NCBI GenBank assembly: GCA_963724805.1
Contig: CAVRWA010000001.1
Coordinates: 124,001-188,000 of the forward strand
Direction: 5' to 3'
From: CAVQZA01 sp963724805
GTDB lineage: Bacteria; Actinomycetota; Thermoleophilia; Gaiellales; Gaiellaceae
DNA length: 64,000 nt
The notes beneath the pieces were generated by a model. That model ran no database searches. It saw only the letters and a list, made by a program, of their open reading frames with translations, and was not told the origin of the DNA. This document shows, piece by piece, positions 24,556 to 33,224 of this stretch. A program made the position numbers and the translations under genes. Position 1 is the stretch's first letter. Each line of letters begins with the position of its first letter.

Positions 24556-26922
24556 TCAGCGCGCGAATGCGGGGCCGGTCAACGCGGCCGCGTACTGGCC
24601 GATCGTCGTGTCGGTCCGCACTTCCAGCCGGAAGTGACGCCCGTAGGAGGTCAGGCTGCCGACGAGCCCCGACGCCTGACCGTAGACCGTCGGGTCGGTC
24701 TGGATGAACGTGATCGGGAACCTCGACGCGATGAAGCCCGGCAGCCAGCCCTGCACCTGGCCGCTCGGGTCGTTGTAGAAGGTCGTCCACTGGCCGGCGT
24801 CGTTGAAAGGCGCAGCCCAGGCGACGAAGCTCGCCGTGGGGACCTTCTGCTTCAGCTCCGCCATGCCCTGGGTGACCTCGCTCGTGACCGCGGTCTTGTA
24901 TGCCGCCACCGTCTCGATCGTCGTCTGCCTGGTCCTGCCGCGGCCGGTCGTCGACTGGGAGAGGCAGGTGTAGAAGTACGGGCAGGCAGAGGTGTAGCTC
25001 TGCGTCCCGATCCTGCCGTCCGTGTCGTAGGAGTCGCCGTGCCCGTACCGGCCGGCGTGGAACGCGATCTCCCAGCGGCCGTTCGCGGCGAGCGACTGGA
25101 TCGTCGACCAGCTCATGTGGTTCTGGGGGTCGACGTCGCCAGGCGTCGTCTCGTCCACGAATCCCGTGATCACGAACAGGACCGCCTTGAAGCCGTACTT
25201 CTGAAGCAGGGCATCCCAGGCGAGCTGGTCGGTCAATGCGTCGTCGACGGTGATCAGGACGGGCTTCGTGACGCCGATGTCCGCTCCCGTGAGCCACTGC
25301 TGATACTGCTCGAGCGTGACCGACTGGTAGCCGTTCGCCTTCAGATACGCGAGCTGCTGATCGGCCTGGGCCAGCGTGAGCTCGTACGCGTCGGACGGGA
25401 CTACGTCGATCCCGTGGTAGTTCAGCACGGGCAGGTACTGCAGCGGGCCGGTCGTGATCGCCACCGGCGCGGCGGTCGTGACGTTGCCCGCATTGTCGAT
25501 CACGGTCGCCGAGACCTGGTGGGTGCCGGCGGTGAGGACCGAGACGTCGAAGCTCGCGCTGTAGAGGTAGAGCTGGCCCGAGTCGGGCTTCGTGAGCAGG
25601 GCCCCGATCGGGGTCCCGTCGACGCTGAAACGCACCGACGCGACCCCGTTGGCGTCCGATGCGTGCACCTGAATCGTGACCGGGCCGTTCACGCGGGCGC
25701 CCTGCGCAGGCTGGTACATCACTGCGGCCGCCGGAGTGTTGTCGACCGTCTGGTGCACGGTTGCCGTCGATGCCGTGGTGTGACTCGAGTCGGTGACGGC
25801 GACCGAGATCGTGTGGCTGCCGTCCGCGACCTTGGACGTGTCCCAGGAGATCGACCCGGGGGTCGTGGTCACCGGCGCACCCGACGCCTTGCCGTCGACG
25901 AAGAGCTGCGACGAGTAGGGGGCGGCGCCGCCGACTATGCCGATCCCGATCGGCACGGTCTTCGTCGCGAACGTCCAGTCGGGCGGCGCGGAGATCGTCG
26001 CCACGAGCGGCTGGATCCCGACGGTGAACGAGACCGGCGCCGAGGTCGCGGCGTTCCCAGCCTGGTCGACGGCCACCGCCGTCAGCGTATGTGTGCCTTT
26101 CGCCAACCCGCCGAGAGACAGCGCCTGTGAAAACACGTAGCCGGAGCCTCCATCGGGAGCCGTCAGCGCCGTTCCCACCGAGGCCCCGTCGATCTTGAAC
26201 TGAACCGATTGCACGCCGTAGGCATCCGAGGCCAGCGCAGACGCGGCGAGGGAGCCGGTGGCAAAGGTGTTCGCGGCCGGTGAGAGCATCGAGGTCGACG
26301 GTGGCGTGTTGTCGACGGTGACCGGAACGGACGCAGTCGCAGTCTTGCCGCGACCGTCGGTCGCGGTGGCAGCCACGATGTGAGAGCCGTCGGGCACGTT
26401 CGCGGTGTTCCACGACGAGGACGGAAGGGACGCGAGGTCGACGGCGTAGCCGACGGTCGTCGAACCGAATCCACCGGCGGCGGACGCAGCGAGCTGGACC
26501 GTGCCCTTCACGAACGTGTACGCGAGGGGCGCCGTCAGGCTGACGGTCGGGTACGCCGGGCCGACATCGACGGTGATCGCGCCGGAGGCAAGCCGGGCTC
26601 CGCCGCCGATCTGCGACCAGTCCGTCGCGAGCACCGTGAGCGTGTGATCTCCAGGCGGGATCCCGCCCGTGTCCCAATCGATCTCGTACTGGTAGGGACC
26701 GATCGGCGACGAGTCCGGGATCCCGTACGGGACTCCGTCCACCTCGAGCTGCACGCTGTAGATCCCAGCGTCAGCCGACGCGGAGATCATGACGGGCACC
26801 ACTCCCGAGAGTGAGTGGGCGCCGGCCGCCGGCGCTGTGATCGCGACGTCGATCCCGGCCCCCGCCCCGGGCGCGACGATCGCGGCCAGCAGGAGGGCGA
26901 CGATCAGCGCCAGCTTCCTCAT
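24556..26922 (-). CDS. Polysaccharide deacetylase with N-terminal Ig-like repeats
   Basis: 788 residues. Signal peptide (LALIVALLLAAIVAPGAGA), then about five Ig-like modules (~25-490), each with the V-x-F-x-V/I-D-G and D-x-x-G-N turns (for example SVQLEVDGVPYG, SVQFKIDGASVG, DQAGNAATSAPVSFTVG). The NodB-type deacetylase (~500-788) has VLNYHGI, the VLITVDDALTD Asp pair and FHAGRYGHGD (metal His residues). Secreted enzyme removing acetyl groups from a surface polysaccharide, PgaB-like. The start overlaps the stop of the epimerase gene (ATGA), so it is the last gene of a three-gene operon. Confidence 0.88.
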   Translation of the reverse strand: MRKLALIVALLLAAIVAPGAGAGIDVAITAPAAGAHSLSGVVPVMISASADAGIYSVQLEVDGVPYGIPDSSPIGPYQYEIDWDTGGIPPGDHTLTVLATDWSQIGGGARLASGAITVDVGPAYPTVSLTAPLAYTFVKGTVQLAASAAGGFGSTTVGYAVDLASLPSSSWNTANVPDGSHIVAATATDGRGKTATASVPVTVDNTPPSTSMLSPAANTFATGSLAASALASDAYGVQSVQFKIDGASVGTALTAPDGGSGYVFSQALSLGGLAKGTHTLTAVAVDQAGNAATSAPVSFTVGIQPLVATISAPPDWTFATKTVPIGIGIVGGAAPYSSQLFVDGKASGAPVTTTPGSISWDTSKVADGSHTISVAVTDSSHTTASTATVHQTVDNTPAAAVMYQPAQGARVNGPVTIQVHASDANGVASVRFSVDGTPIGALLTKPDSGQLYLYSASFDVSVLTAGTHQVSATVIDNAGNVTTAAPVAITTGPLQYLPVLNYHGIDVVPSDAYELTLAQADQQLAYLKANGYQSVTLEQYQQWLTGADIGVTKPVLITVDDALTDQLAWDALLQKYGFKAVLFVITGFVDETTPGDVDPQNHMSWSTIQSLAANGRWEIAFHAGRYGHGDSYDTDGRIGTQSYTSACPYFYTCLSQSTTGRGRTRQTTIETVAAYKTAVTSEVTQGMAELKQKVPTASFVAWAAPFNDAGQWTTFYNDPSGQVQGWLPGFIASRFPITFIQTDPTVYGQASGLVGSLTSYGRHFRLEVRTDTTIGQYAAALTGPAFAR

Positions 26923-27905
26923 GCCGCGACCGCCAGGCGCTTCGCGGCCACGCTGCTGATCACGTCACCGAGGATCTCGTCGAGGGTGTGCCGGGGCACC
27001 CAGCCGATCGTGTCCCGCACCTTCTCGGTGCACGGCACGCGGTGCAGCATGTCCTCGATGCCGGTGCCATAGACCTCGTCGAAGGGAATATGGACGATAG
27101 GCGACGTCGATCCGGTCAGCTCCCTCACGCGATTCGCGAGACCGAGAATCGAGATCTGGTTGTTCGCTCCGACGTTGAAGATCGAGCCGGAGGTGCGATC
27201 GATGTCCGTCATCAGATCCCGCAGCGCGCGGATCGTGTCTTCGACGTGGCAGAAGCAGCGGGTCTGCTCGCCGTCGCCGTAGATCTCGATCTCGTCGTCA
27301 TCGAGCGCGCGCTCGACGAACCTGGGAATCACCATCCCGTACATGCCGGTCTGGCGCGGGCCGACGGTGTTGAAGAGCCGGACGATCACCGTCTCGAGGC
27401 CGAACTCCTCGTGATAGGCGAGCGCGAGAAACTCGTCCATTGCCTTCGAGTCGGCGTAGGCCCAGCGCTTCTGGGTGGTCGCACCGTAGATCCGCCTCGA
27501 CGTCTCGCTCAACGGCGTCTCGGAACGGTGGTCCCCGTAGACCTCCGAGGTCGAGGCGACGAGCACCGGCTTCTCGAACTTGCAGCAGGCGTCCAGCACC
27601 GTTTCCGTGCCGCCGAGGTTGACGCGGAGCGTGCGCACAGGCTCCTCGACGATCGTCTTCACGCCGACCGCCGCGGCCAGGTGATAGACGACGTCGACCT
27701 TGTTGACGAGCTCGTTCACGATCGCCGGCCGCAGGACGCTGTCGACGACGAGGTGGAAGCGTCCGTCGCCGGTGAGGTGGGCGACATTGTCCAGCGAGCC
27801 CGTCGAGAGATCGTCGAGCACGAAGACCTCGTCGCCTCCCTCGATCAGCAACTGCGACAGGTGTGAACCGATGAAGCCGGCTCCTCCGGTGATCAAGACC
27901 TTCAT
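26919..27905 (-). CDS. NAD-dependent sugar epimerase/dehydratase
   Basis: 328 residues from ATG 27905, which gives the standard N-terminus MKVLITGGAGFIGSHL (Rossmann GxxGxxG). The catalytic Tyr/Lys pair is in WAYADSKAMDE (YxxxK), with the Ser/Thr in VASTSEVYGD. GVGDGEQTRCFCHVEDTIRA-type residues for sugar nucleotide binding are present (YGDGEQTRCFCHVEDT). Extended SDR of the UDP-glucose 4-epimerase/dTDP-glucose 4,6-dehydratase class; exact sugar not determinable. ATGA overlaps at both ends join it to the glycosyltransferase and the deacetylase. Confidence 0.9.
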   Translation of the reverse strand: MKVLITGGAGFIGSHLSQLLIEGGDEVFVLDDLSTGSLDNVAHLTGDGRFHLVVDSVLRPAIVNELVNKVDVVYHLAAAVGVKTIVEEPVRTLRVNLGGTETVLDACCKFEKPVLVASTSEVYGDHRSETPLSETSRRIYGATTQKRWAYADSKAMDEFLALAYHEEFGLETVIVRLFNTVGPRQTGMYGMVIPRFVERALDDDEIEIYGDGEQTRCFCHVEDTIRALRDLMTDIDRTSGSIFNVGANNQISILGLANRVRELTGSTSPIVHIPFDEVYGTGIEDMLHRVPCTEKVRDTIGWVPRHTLDEILGDVISSVAAKRLAVAA

Positions 27906-29053
27906 GCATTGCTCCCTTCTCCGGTCACAACAATTGGCACAGGGCTTTCGGACTCGAGCTCGAATCGCGTCGGTGACTCCCACTTGCAGTGGGCGACCCG
28001 CGGTCGGCAGATCGCCTTGACCGTGGCGTGCATCATCGTGGCCCGATAGACGAGGTCGAGGACGATGATCGCCGGGGCCAGCAGTGCGAGACGCGGCTTT
28101 CGAAGCGCGATCGCAGCCACCGAGATCCAGACGACGCTCGAACCTAGGTAGAACGCCAAGAACCAGAGCGGATCGACCCAGCTGCTCAGGAAGATCATCA
28201 GCGGAACGATCGCCAGCGGCTCGACCATGTAGGGCACCCAGTCGATCAGGAGTGCGAGGTACGCGAGGTCGAAGAACGAGAAGCGGATCCCGAGCCGTCT
28301 CTTGGAATCAGGCTGGATCGGATTCCCGAGCCGGTGTCCCCGAATCGACTGGAACTGCCCCCACGACCAGCGCACGGTCTGTCCGTACCACTCGCGGAAC
28401 GTGTGTGGGTCCATCGTCCAGGATCGAGCCTCGTGGACGTACGCGACCCGGCCGAGCCGTCGGCGGACGATCTCGGCGAGCCAGTACATGTCGTCGATCG
28501 CGTAGGGCGCGTCCTCCTTGATCAGCTGCCCGAACACTTCGGCGCGGAAGACCGAGTTCGCCCCGCAGATCACGTTGACGACCCGGAGCGCGTTCTGACC
28601 CCGCTTGATGGTCGCCTGGTACGACCAGTACATGAACGCTCGCATCGCGATGAACGGGTTCCAGCGTTGGGCGTGGTTCCAGACCGACTCGATCCGTCCG
28701 GAAGCCACCGCAATGCGCGGATCCCCGTCCATCCTCTCCGTGATCTCGGTCACGTAGTCGGCGGCGACGGTCGTGTCGTCGTCGAGGACGGCGATGTAGT
28801 CGTAGCGCGCGATCAGGTCGAACCGCTGCGTGCCTACTCGCAAGGCCTCCGGCTTGCCGCCGCTTACTTCGCGCGCAAGCACGGCTGCCCCGGCGCGGCG
28901 AGCAACCTCTGCCGTCTGATCGGTGGAGCCGTCCGAGACGACGAACACATCCGCCTGGTCGATCGCCGAGCGGATCACGCCGCCTATCGTCGCCTCGCCG
29001 TTCTTGCACGCGATCAGAACCGCCGTCCTGTGCCGCATCCGCAGTGCCGACAT
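27902..29053 (-). CDS. Family 2 glycosyltransferase, processive type
   Basis: 383 residues; ATG 29053 follows GGGGAGAGAGGG. GT-A domain (~10-240) with VVSDGSTDQTAE, the DxD motif in VLDDDTTV, an ED-like AIDDMYWLAE and the Q-x-x-R-W motif QTVRWSWGQ. Three or four membrane helices follow (~265-350). This is the hyaluronan/cellulose-synthase-like architecture, so it likely extends and extrudes a polysaccharide which the secreted deacetylase of the same operon then trims. First gene of the operon; divergent from the CAP gene across ~30 bp. Confidence 0.9.
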   Translation of the reverse strand: MSALRMRHRTAVLIACKNGEATIGGVIRSAIDQADVFVVSDGSTDQTAEVARRAGAAVLAREVSGGKPEALRVGTQRFDLIARYDYIAVLDDDTTVAADYVTEITERMDGDPRIAVASGRIESVWNHAQRWNPFIAMRAFMYWSYQATIKRGQNALRVVNVICGANSVFRAEVFGQLIKEDAPYAIDDMYWLAEIVRRRLGRVAYVHEARSWTMDPHTFREWYGQTVRWSWGQFQSIRGHRLGNPIQPDSKRRLGIRFSFFDLAYLALLIDWVPYMVEPLAIVPLMIFLSSWVDPLWFLAFYLGSSVVWISVAAIALRKPRLALLAPAIIVLDLVYRATMMHATVKAICRPRVAHCKWESPTRFELESESPVPIVVTGEGSNA

Positions 29054-29083
29054 ACCCTCTCTCCCCGGTCTAGAGTGGCCCGG

Positions 29084-29818
29084 ATGGTTCGACGTCTCGC
29101 GCCGTGTTGCCGGCCACTGCTCAGAAGATATGCCGCTCCTGCCGCAACCGAACCCACGGAGGTCCAGGGCTCTCCTGGACCATGGTCGGGTCGTGAACGC
29201 CCGCTCGTGGGGGTCGAACAGGGGCGCGCGCTCCGCTGTCGAACAACCACCTCCATCGACATCGTCCCGACGCTCCAACGTTCAACGTGGCGCCTGCTCG
29301 CTTTGGTGGCGGCTGGACTGATCGCCTCGGCGAGCCTCGAGGTGGGTATGGCGCACGCGCGCGAGACGAGCGCCGAGCGGAGCCGGGTGAGCCGGTTCGA
29401 AACGAGCCTGATCGGCCGGATCAACCTGCTCCGGCGCACGCACCACCTGGGCGCACTCAAGATCTCGCGCGATCTCTTCGCCGCGGCTCGCGAGCACGAC
29501 GAGCAGATGATCCGGTTCGGGTACTTCGGTCACGCCTCGCACGACGGATCGCCTTCTTGGCAGCGCGTGTCGTCCTACTATCGGCCGCAGCTTCGGCACG
29601 GGTGGGCAGTCGGCGAGAATCTCCTGTCGGCGAGTCCCGGCGTGAGCCCGCAGGCCGCGCTTGCAGCCTGGCTCGCATCGCCGGAGCACCGGGCAACGAT
29701 CCTGACCGCCGGCTGGCGCGAGATCGGTCTCGCCGTCCTGCACGTGAGCTCGGCGCCCGGAGTGTTCGCCGGGGAGCCGACGACGGTGATCACCGCCGAC
29801 TTCGGCGTGCGCTCCTGA
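29084..29818 (+). CDS. Secreted CAP-domain (SCP/PR-1-like) protein
   Basis: ATG 29084 is the first plausible start; a GTG about 40 codons later (VGVEQGRAL) is an alternative. One hydrophobic segment (WRLLALVAAGLIASASLEVG) acts as signal or anchor. The CAP domain (~105-244) has the family residues in RINLLRRTHHLGAL, GYFGHASHDGSPSWQRV (HxH region), AVGENLLS and WLASPEHRATIL. Bacterial CAP proteins are extracellular with poorly known roles. It shares a ~30-bp divergent promoter region with the glycosyltransferase operon. Confidence 0.82.
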   Translation: MVRRLAPCCRPLLRRYAAPAATEPTEVQGSPGPWSGRERPLVGVEQGRALRCRTTTSIDIVPTLQRSTWRLLALVAAGLIASASLEVGMAHARETSAERSRVSRFETSLIGRINLLRRTHHLGALKISRDLFAAAREHDEQMIRFGYFGHASHDGSPSWQRVSSYYRPQLRHGWAVGENLLSASPGVSPQAALAAWLASPEHRATILTAGWREIGLAVLHVSSAPGVFAGEPTTVITADFGVRS

Positions 29819-29987
29819 CGTCAGCGCTCGGCGAGCCGCCCGAGCTCGAGTCCGCCGTCAACCCCAAGGTGGGGGAGTCGCCAAGCGGAAGGTCGAGGGT
29901 GGGCGGGCGCGACGTGTGGGACAGTGAGCCGGGGACAGGGGAGCCAGCGAGATGCTGACTTCGAAGATGCTTCTCGGAGGGGGATTC

Positions 29988-30143
29988 ATGAGCACTGTCA
30001 ATGTTTCAGGTCAAGGGCGTGCGCTGCCGTTCACCGGCCTGGCGGCGCTGCCGCTGCTTCTGATCGGTGCTGTTCTCAGCATCGTCGGGGGTCTGACGGC
30101 TCTGATCGGGCCCAAGCGCAAGGCGACAACGCCGAACGGGTAA
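29988..30143 (+). CDS. LPFTG-motif micro-protein, candidate sortase substrate
   Basis: 51 residues from ATG 29988, preceded by GGAGGGGG at good spacing. Sequence plan: 12-residue polar N-terminus (MSTVNVSGQGRA), LPFTG, a ~23-residue hydrophobic helix, then GPKRK. That is a complete cell-wall sorting signal with almost nothing in front of it and no signal peptide. The sortase gene starts 2 nt after its stop. Either it is a minimal substrate inserted by its own helix, or an accessory peptide of the sortase. Confidence 0.7.
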   Translation: MSTVNVSGQGRALPFTGLAALPLLLIGAVLSIVGGLTALIGPKRKATTPNG

Positions 30144-30145
30144 CC

Positions 30146-30820
30146 ATGCGCCGGGGGATCGGACTGTCGGTCCTCGGCGTCGGCGTCGCGCTCGTCGCGT
30201 GGGTGGGGGTGACGTTGGTCTGGGGTGATCCGTTCACGTCGCTCTACACCCGCCACGCTCAGCATGCTCTCGCACGCGAGCTGGATCGGACCGACGCGAC
30301 GTGGCGTGAAGCCGACCGACGTGGAGGCACAGGACGCGCGACCACGAGGGACGTAGCGGCGTTTCTCAGGACGCGCGCGCGGCGATTCGAGCGCAGCCTG
30401 CGGGACGGCGCCCCCATCGGGCGAATCGTCATCCCGCGCATCCATCTCGAGATGGTGGTCGTCGAGGGGACGAGCGCGAGCGACCTCGAGAAGGGACCGG
30501 GGCACTACGATGCCGAAACGGGAGTCGACACGTCTCTGCCGGGACTGGGAGCGGTGATCGCGATCGCCGGTCATCGCACGACGTTCCTGCACCCCTTCCG
30601 TCACATCGACGAGCTTCGGCCCGGCGACAAGATCTATCTCGACATGCCATACGGAACGTTCCGGTACTCGGTGTACTTCCACCGGGTCGTCGTGCCGACC
30701 GACTGGTCGATCCTGCGACCCAGACCGTACGAGAAGCTCGTGCTCACCGCGTGCCATCCGCTGTACTCAGCGTCCCACCGCCTGGCCGTCTTTGCCCGCC
30801 TCGAAGGCGAAACGACCTGA
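30146..30820 (+). CDS. srtE: Class E sortase
   Basis: 224 residues from ATG 30146. N-terminal anchor helix (GLSVLGVGVALVAWVGVTLV), a helical linker (~45-80) and the sortase barrel with the catalytic His in AIAGHRTTFLHPF, Cys in LTACHPLY and Arg in SASHRLAVF. The TACHP form of the active site is typical of class E/F actinobacterial sortases, which accept LPxTG or LAxTG. It follows the LPFTG micro-protein by 2 nt, so the pair is one transcription and probably one functional unit. The symbol reflects the class only. Confidence 0.9.
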   Translation: MRRGIGLSVLGVGVALVAWVGVTLVWGDPFTSLYTRHAQHALARELDRTDATWREADRRGGTGRATTRDVAAFLRTRARRFERSLRDGAPIGRIVIPRIHLEMVVVEGTSASDLEKGPGHYDAETGVDTSLPGLGAVIAIAGHRTTFLHPFRHIDELRPGDKIYLDMPYGTFRYSVYFHRVVVPTDWSILRPRPYEKLVLTACHPLYSASHRLAVFARLEGETT

Positions 30821-30830
30821 GGGCTCGACG

Positions 30831-31742
30831 ATGCCGATGATCCGCTCGTGTGCAGCTCGCGGCTGCTCGACGCTGACAATGGGGGAGCGATGCCTGGAGC
30901 ACGAGCCGCCGGCCGGCGACTCGGCGACCTTCCCGCGGGGTCGGCCGTACCAACCGGTTCGCTCACCCTCGGTCTCACGGACCGGCACACGTTCGCCCCG
31001 AGCGATCCGAATTGGCCAGGTGATCGCTGTGTTCCTGGCCGCACTGGGGCTCCCGGCATCGGCCGTCCCGGCCGACAGTCGCGCGGCGGCCTCGGGCACC
31101 TACCCGACGCACACGAACATCACCGCCACGGTCTTCTGGATCGGCGAGCCGGTGGGAAAAGGATCGACCGAGAACAACGCCGTCTCTGCCTACGACGATC
31201 GGTGGCTGGAGCACTACGGCGGCGTCGACGACCACAAGTATGTTCGCCGGTTTCCGTACTTCCCGAGGTTCGTACCCCGCGAGAACCCGTTCTACCTCGA
31301 CGTACCGTACGACGACTTCCTCGACGACGGCACCCCCAGAGCGGGCCGGATGCGCGACGTCCCGTGGGCCGGCGCCGAATCGGATCAGCTCGCTGCTGCG
31401 ACGAAGCGGAACAGCCCGTTCTCACTGATGAAGAACAGGTGGGTCAGGATCTCACACGCGTCGAGGGGGGCCGTCCGCACCTGCTACGGCCAGGTCGAGG
31501 ATGCCGGGCCTTACCTCTACGACGATGTCGACTACGTCTTCGGGAGCGGCGACCGGAGGCCCAGAAGCCGCCGAGCTCACAATGCCGGAATCGATGTGAG
31601 TCCGGCCCTGAGAGACTGCCTCGGCTTCACCGGGCTGAACAACGATTCAAATCGGGTCAGCTGGCAGTTCGTCGCTCAGAACGAGCTCCCTCCCGGCCCC
31701 TGGCTGCGCATCGTCACGACTCGGCAGGTGTTCTGGCCGTAG
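30831..31742 (+). CDS. Exported protein with N-terminal C/H-rich segment, unknown function
   Basis: 303 residues from ATG 30831. Residues 7-24 read CAARGCSTLTMGERCLEH, a C-x4-C-x8-C-x2-H cluster like the zinc knuckles at the front of HNH proteins. A basic linker, one membrane segment (VIAVFLAALGLPASAVPA, ~75-95) and a ~205-residue outer domain follow. The domain has TVFWIGEPVGKGSTENN, CYGQVEDAGPY and NAGIDVSPALRDCLGF, a family seen in actinobacteria without known function. It starts 10 nt after the sortase stop, so it may be a client of the same operon. A cytoplasmic zinc knuckle joined to an outer domain is unusual. Confidence 0.65.
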   Translation: MPMIRSCAARGCSTLTMGERCLEHEPPAGDSATFPRGRPYQPVRSPSVSRTGTRSPRAIRIGQVIAVFLAALGLPASAVPADSRAAASGTYPTHTNITATVFWIGEPVGKGSTENNAVSAYDDRWLEHYGGVDDHKYVRRFPYFPRFVPRENPFYLDVPYDDFLDDGTPRAGRMRDVPWAGAESDQLAAATKRNSPFSLMKNRWVRISHASRGAVRTCYGQVEDAGPYLYDDVDYVFGSGDRRPRSRRAHNAGIDVSPALRDCLGFTGLNNDSNRVSWQFVAQNELPPGPWLRIVTTRQVFWP

Positions 31743-31798
31743 GAGGCCGACGGACCCAGCCGCGAATCGTCGCGGCCGAGTGTGAACGCGAAGCTGCC

Positions 31799-32005
31799 CT
31801 AGGCGGCGATGCTCGGCTCGAGCCTGGCGCGACGCGCGCGCAGCTCGATCGCGCGCTGAAGGTCGATGCCGTGACTTGCCGCGAGCAGGATCGCAGCCTC
31901 AGGGCCATACCCTGCGCGGAGAAGCTTTTCGTGGCGGCGATCGAAGACTCGATCCGTCTTGTCACGTCCTGCGGACTCGTCTTTCGGTGCGATCGCCGGG
32001 CTCAT
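31799..32005 (-). CDS. Small RAGYG-family protein (paralogue of 54964-55173)
   Basis: 68 residues from ATG 32005 with GGAGGAA at ideal spacing. Core: DRVFDRRHEKLLRAGYGPEA, then ILLAASHGIDLQRAIELRA. The paralogue at 54964-55173 shares RAGYG.EAA.LLA.S..I.L.RAIELRA, and the charged N-terminus is also similar. A small helical adaptor-like protein; function unknown. The striking point is its leader: three tandem hairpins (32033-32142) conserved with the other locus. Confidence 0.65.
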   Translation of the reverse strand: MSPAIAPKDESAGRDKTDRVFDRRHEKLLRAGYGPEAAILLAASHGIDLQRAIELRARRARLEPSIAA

Positions 32006-32032
32006 TGCGTTCCTCCAAGGCCGGAAGGAAGG

Positions 32033-32142
32033 GAGTCGGCCCTGGAGCCGCCCAGGGCCGACTCGTTGTCTGGGGTCGGCCCCCGCCGCATCGGGGTCGA
32101 CCTCACTGCCCTCCGCCTGCTCGCACCGCATCGGAGCAGGCG
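32033..32142 (-). ncRNA. Three-hairpin leader, copy 1
   Basis: Read towards the gene on the minus strand. Hairpin I, CGCCTGCTC/GAGCAGGCG (32114-32142), has a loop with GATGCGG. Hairpin II, GGTCGACCCC/GGGGCCGACC (32074-32102), has the 9-nt loop GATGCGGCG. Hairpin III is a perfect 13-bp stem GAGTCGGCCCTGG/CCAGGGCCGACTC (32033-32064). CTTCCTTCCGGCC and GGAGGAA follow just before ATG 32005. The same order, loops and spacer occur before the paralogue near 55.2 kb, with base changes in the stems. An RNA leader or array of protein sites is inferred. Confidence 0.6.
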
Positions 32143-32463
32143 AGATGAGTTCTACGCCCCGACGGCGACTACACGAATCACTCTTCAGGTGGTTCATGCG
32201 GCCGCTTCACTTTCACCCACTTGGGGCATGACACGTCACAACCTGCCGAGGATGCTGAGACCTGCGTGGAGGCCGCAACCACGCGCAAGCGACTGTCGAG
32301 GCGGCGGGGGCCGCAGCCCCCGCCTCCAGTCGCTCCTCAGGGGATCAGAGGCGAGTGCCGACGCGACACACGACCGGAACCAGCTGATCGGCGTCGTCGT
32401 CCCGACGGCGTCTCGCTCTGAGCGCAAGCATCGCCTCCCGACTAACCCGGGTGAGCTCGTGCC
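32143..32463. other. Intergenic stretch with one strong hairpin
   Basis: No gene seen. At 32288-32334 there is a long GC stem (AGCGACT..GAGGC..GGGGGC, loop CGCA, partner GCCCCCGCCTC.AGTCGCT), possibly a terminator or a mobile-element remnant. Confidence 0.45.
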
Positions 32464-33093
32464 GTGCGATTGTTCGCCGCACGTATGAGCACGATCGTTC
32501 TTCGCGGAGGGGTCGAGGTCGAGAGTCCACTCGAGCTTGCGCTCGAGTTCCTGGTGGCGTATTCGGGTTACGACGGCCACGACACCTCGGGCCAAATGTC
32601 GTTCGACGAGAGTGACCTAAGGCTGGCGAACCGGGGCGGCGCCCGCATCTCGGCGGCCGAGATCGCAGCGATCCTCGAACGCCGCGCCGCGATCGAACGA
32701 GCCCTGCGCAGGGTCCACCCCGACGCGTCGCTGGCAGACGCGACGAGCTCGATCCCGTGGATCCCGCTGACGCGGCTCTTCGACGCGTTCGCGGACACCC
32801 GGGGGATCGGCTTCTCGAAGATGACGAAAGCGCTGCATCCGAAGCGGCCGGCCCTGATCCCGATGCTGGACAGCGTCGTTCAGGCGTACCTCTCGAGCGA
32901 CGATCCCGAGACGCGTGCGTCCGACTCGTTCGGGGAACGCGCCACCGCGTTCGTCCGCAGCTACAAGCGAGACCTGGACCGCAACCGATCGGCACTACAG
33001 GAGCTCCAGCAAGAGCTAGCGAGTCGCACGTACCGGCTCACCGAGGTGCGAATCCTCGACCTCGTGATCTGGTCCGTATCGGCCGCGACCTGA
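32464..33093 (+). CDS. DUF6308-type hypothetical protein
   Basis: 209 residues from GTG 32464 (ATG 32485 is also possible). Mostly helical. Landmarks: ELALEFLVAYSGYDG, ARISAAEIAAILERR, SIPWIPLTRLFDAFADTRGIGFSKMTKALHPKRPALIPMLDSVVQAYL and RDLDRNRSALQELQ. The KALHPKRPxLIPMLDS segment recalls DUF6308, a cytoplasmic family without known activity and frequent in accessory regions of actinobacteria. No operon partner. Confidence 0.5.
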   Translation: MRLFAARMSTIVLRGGVEVESPLELALEFLVAYSGYDGHDTSGQMSFDESDLRLANRGGARISAAEIAAILERRAAIERALRRVHPDASLADATSSIPWIPLTRLFDAFADTRGIGFSKMTKALHPKRPALIPMLDSVVQAYLSSDDPETRASDSFGERATAFVRSYKRDLDRNRSALQELQQELASRTYRLTEVRILDLVIWSVSAAT

Positions 33094-33224
33094 AGGAATG
33101 CACCTCCTGAGACAGCTCATCAAGCTCGAAGACAATGCGGCGCTCGAGCATGGCGGCATTGGGGCGTTGACACACAGAGGACGTGGCGGGATCCTCGGTG
33201 TCTTGATCCCGATTTGAGGAGGCG

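Noticed and set aside
29870..29945. tRNA-Ser/Leu-like start (GTGGGGGAGTCGCCAAGCGG)
   Set aside because: No anticodon or T arm follows.
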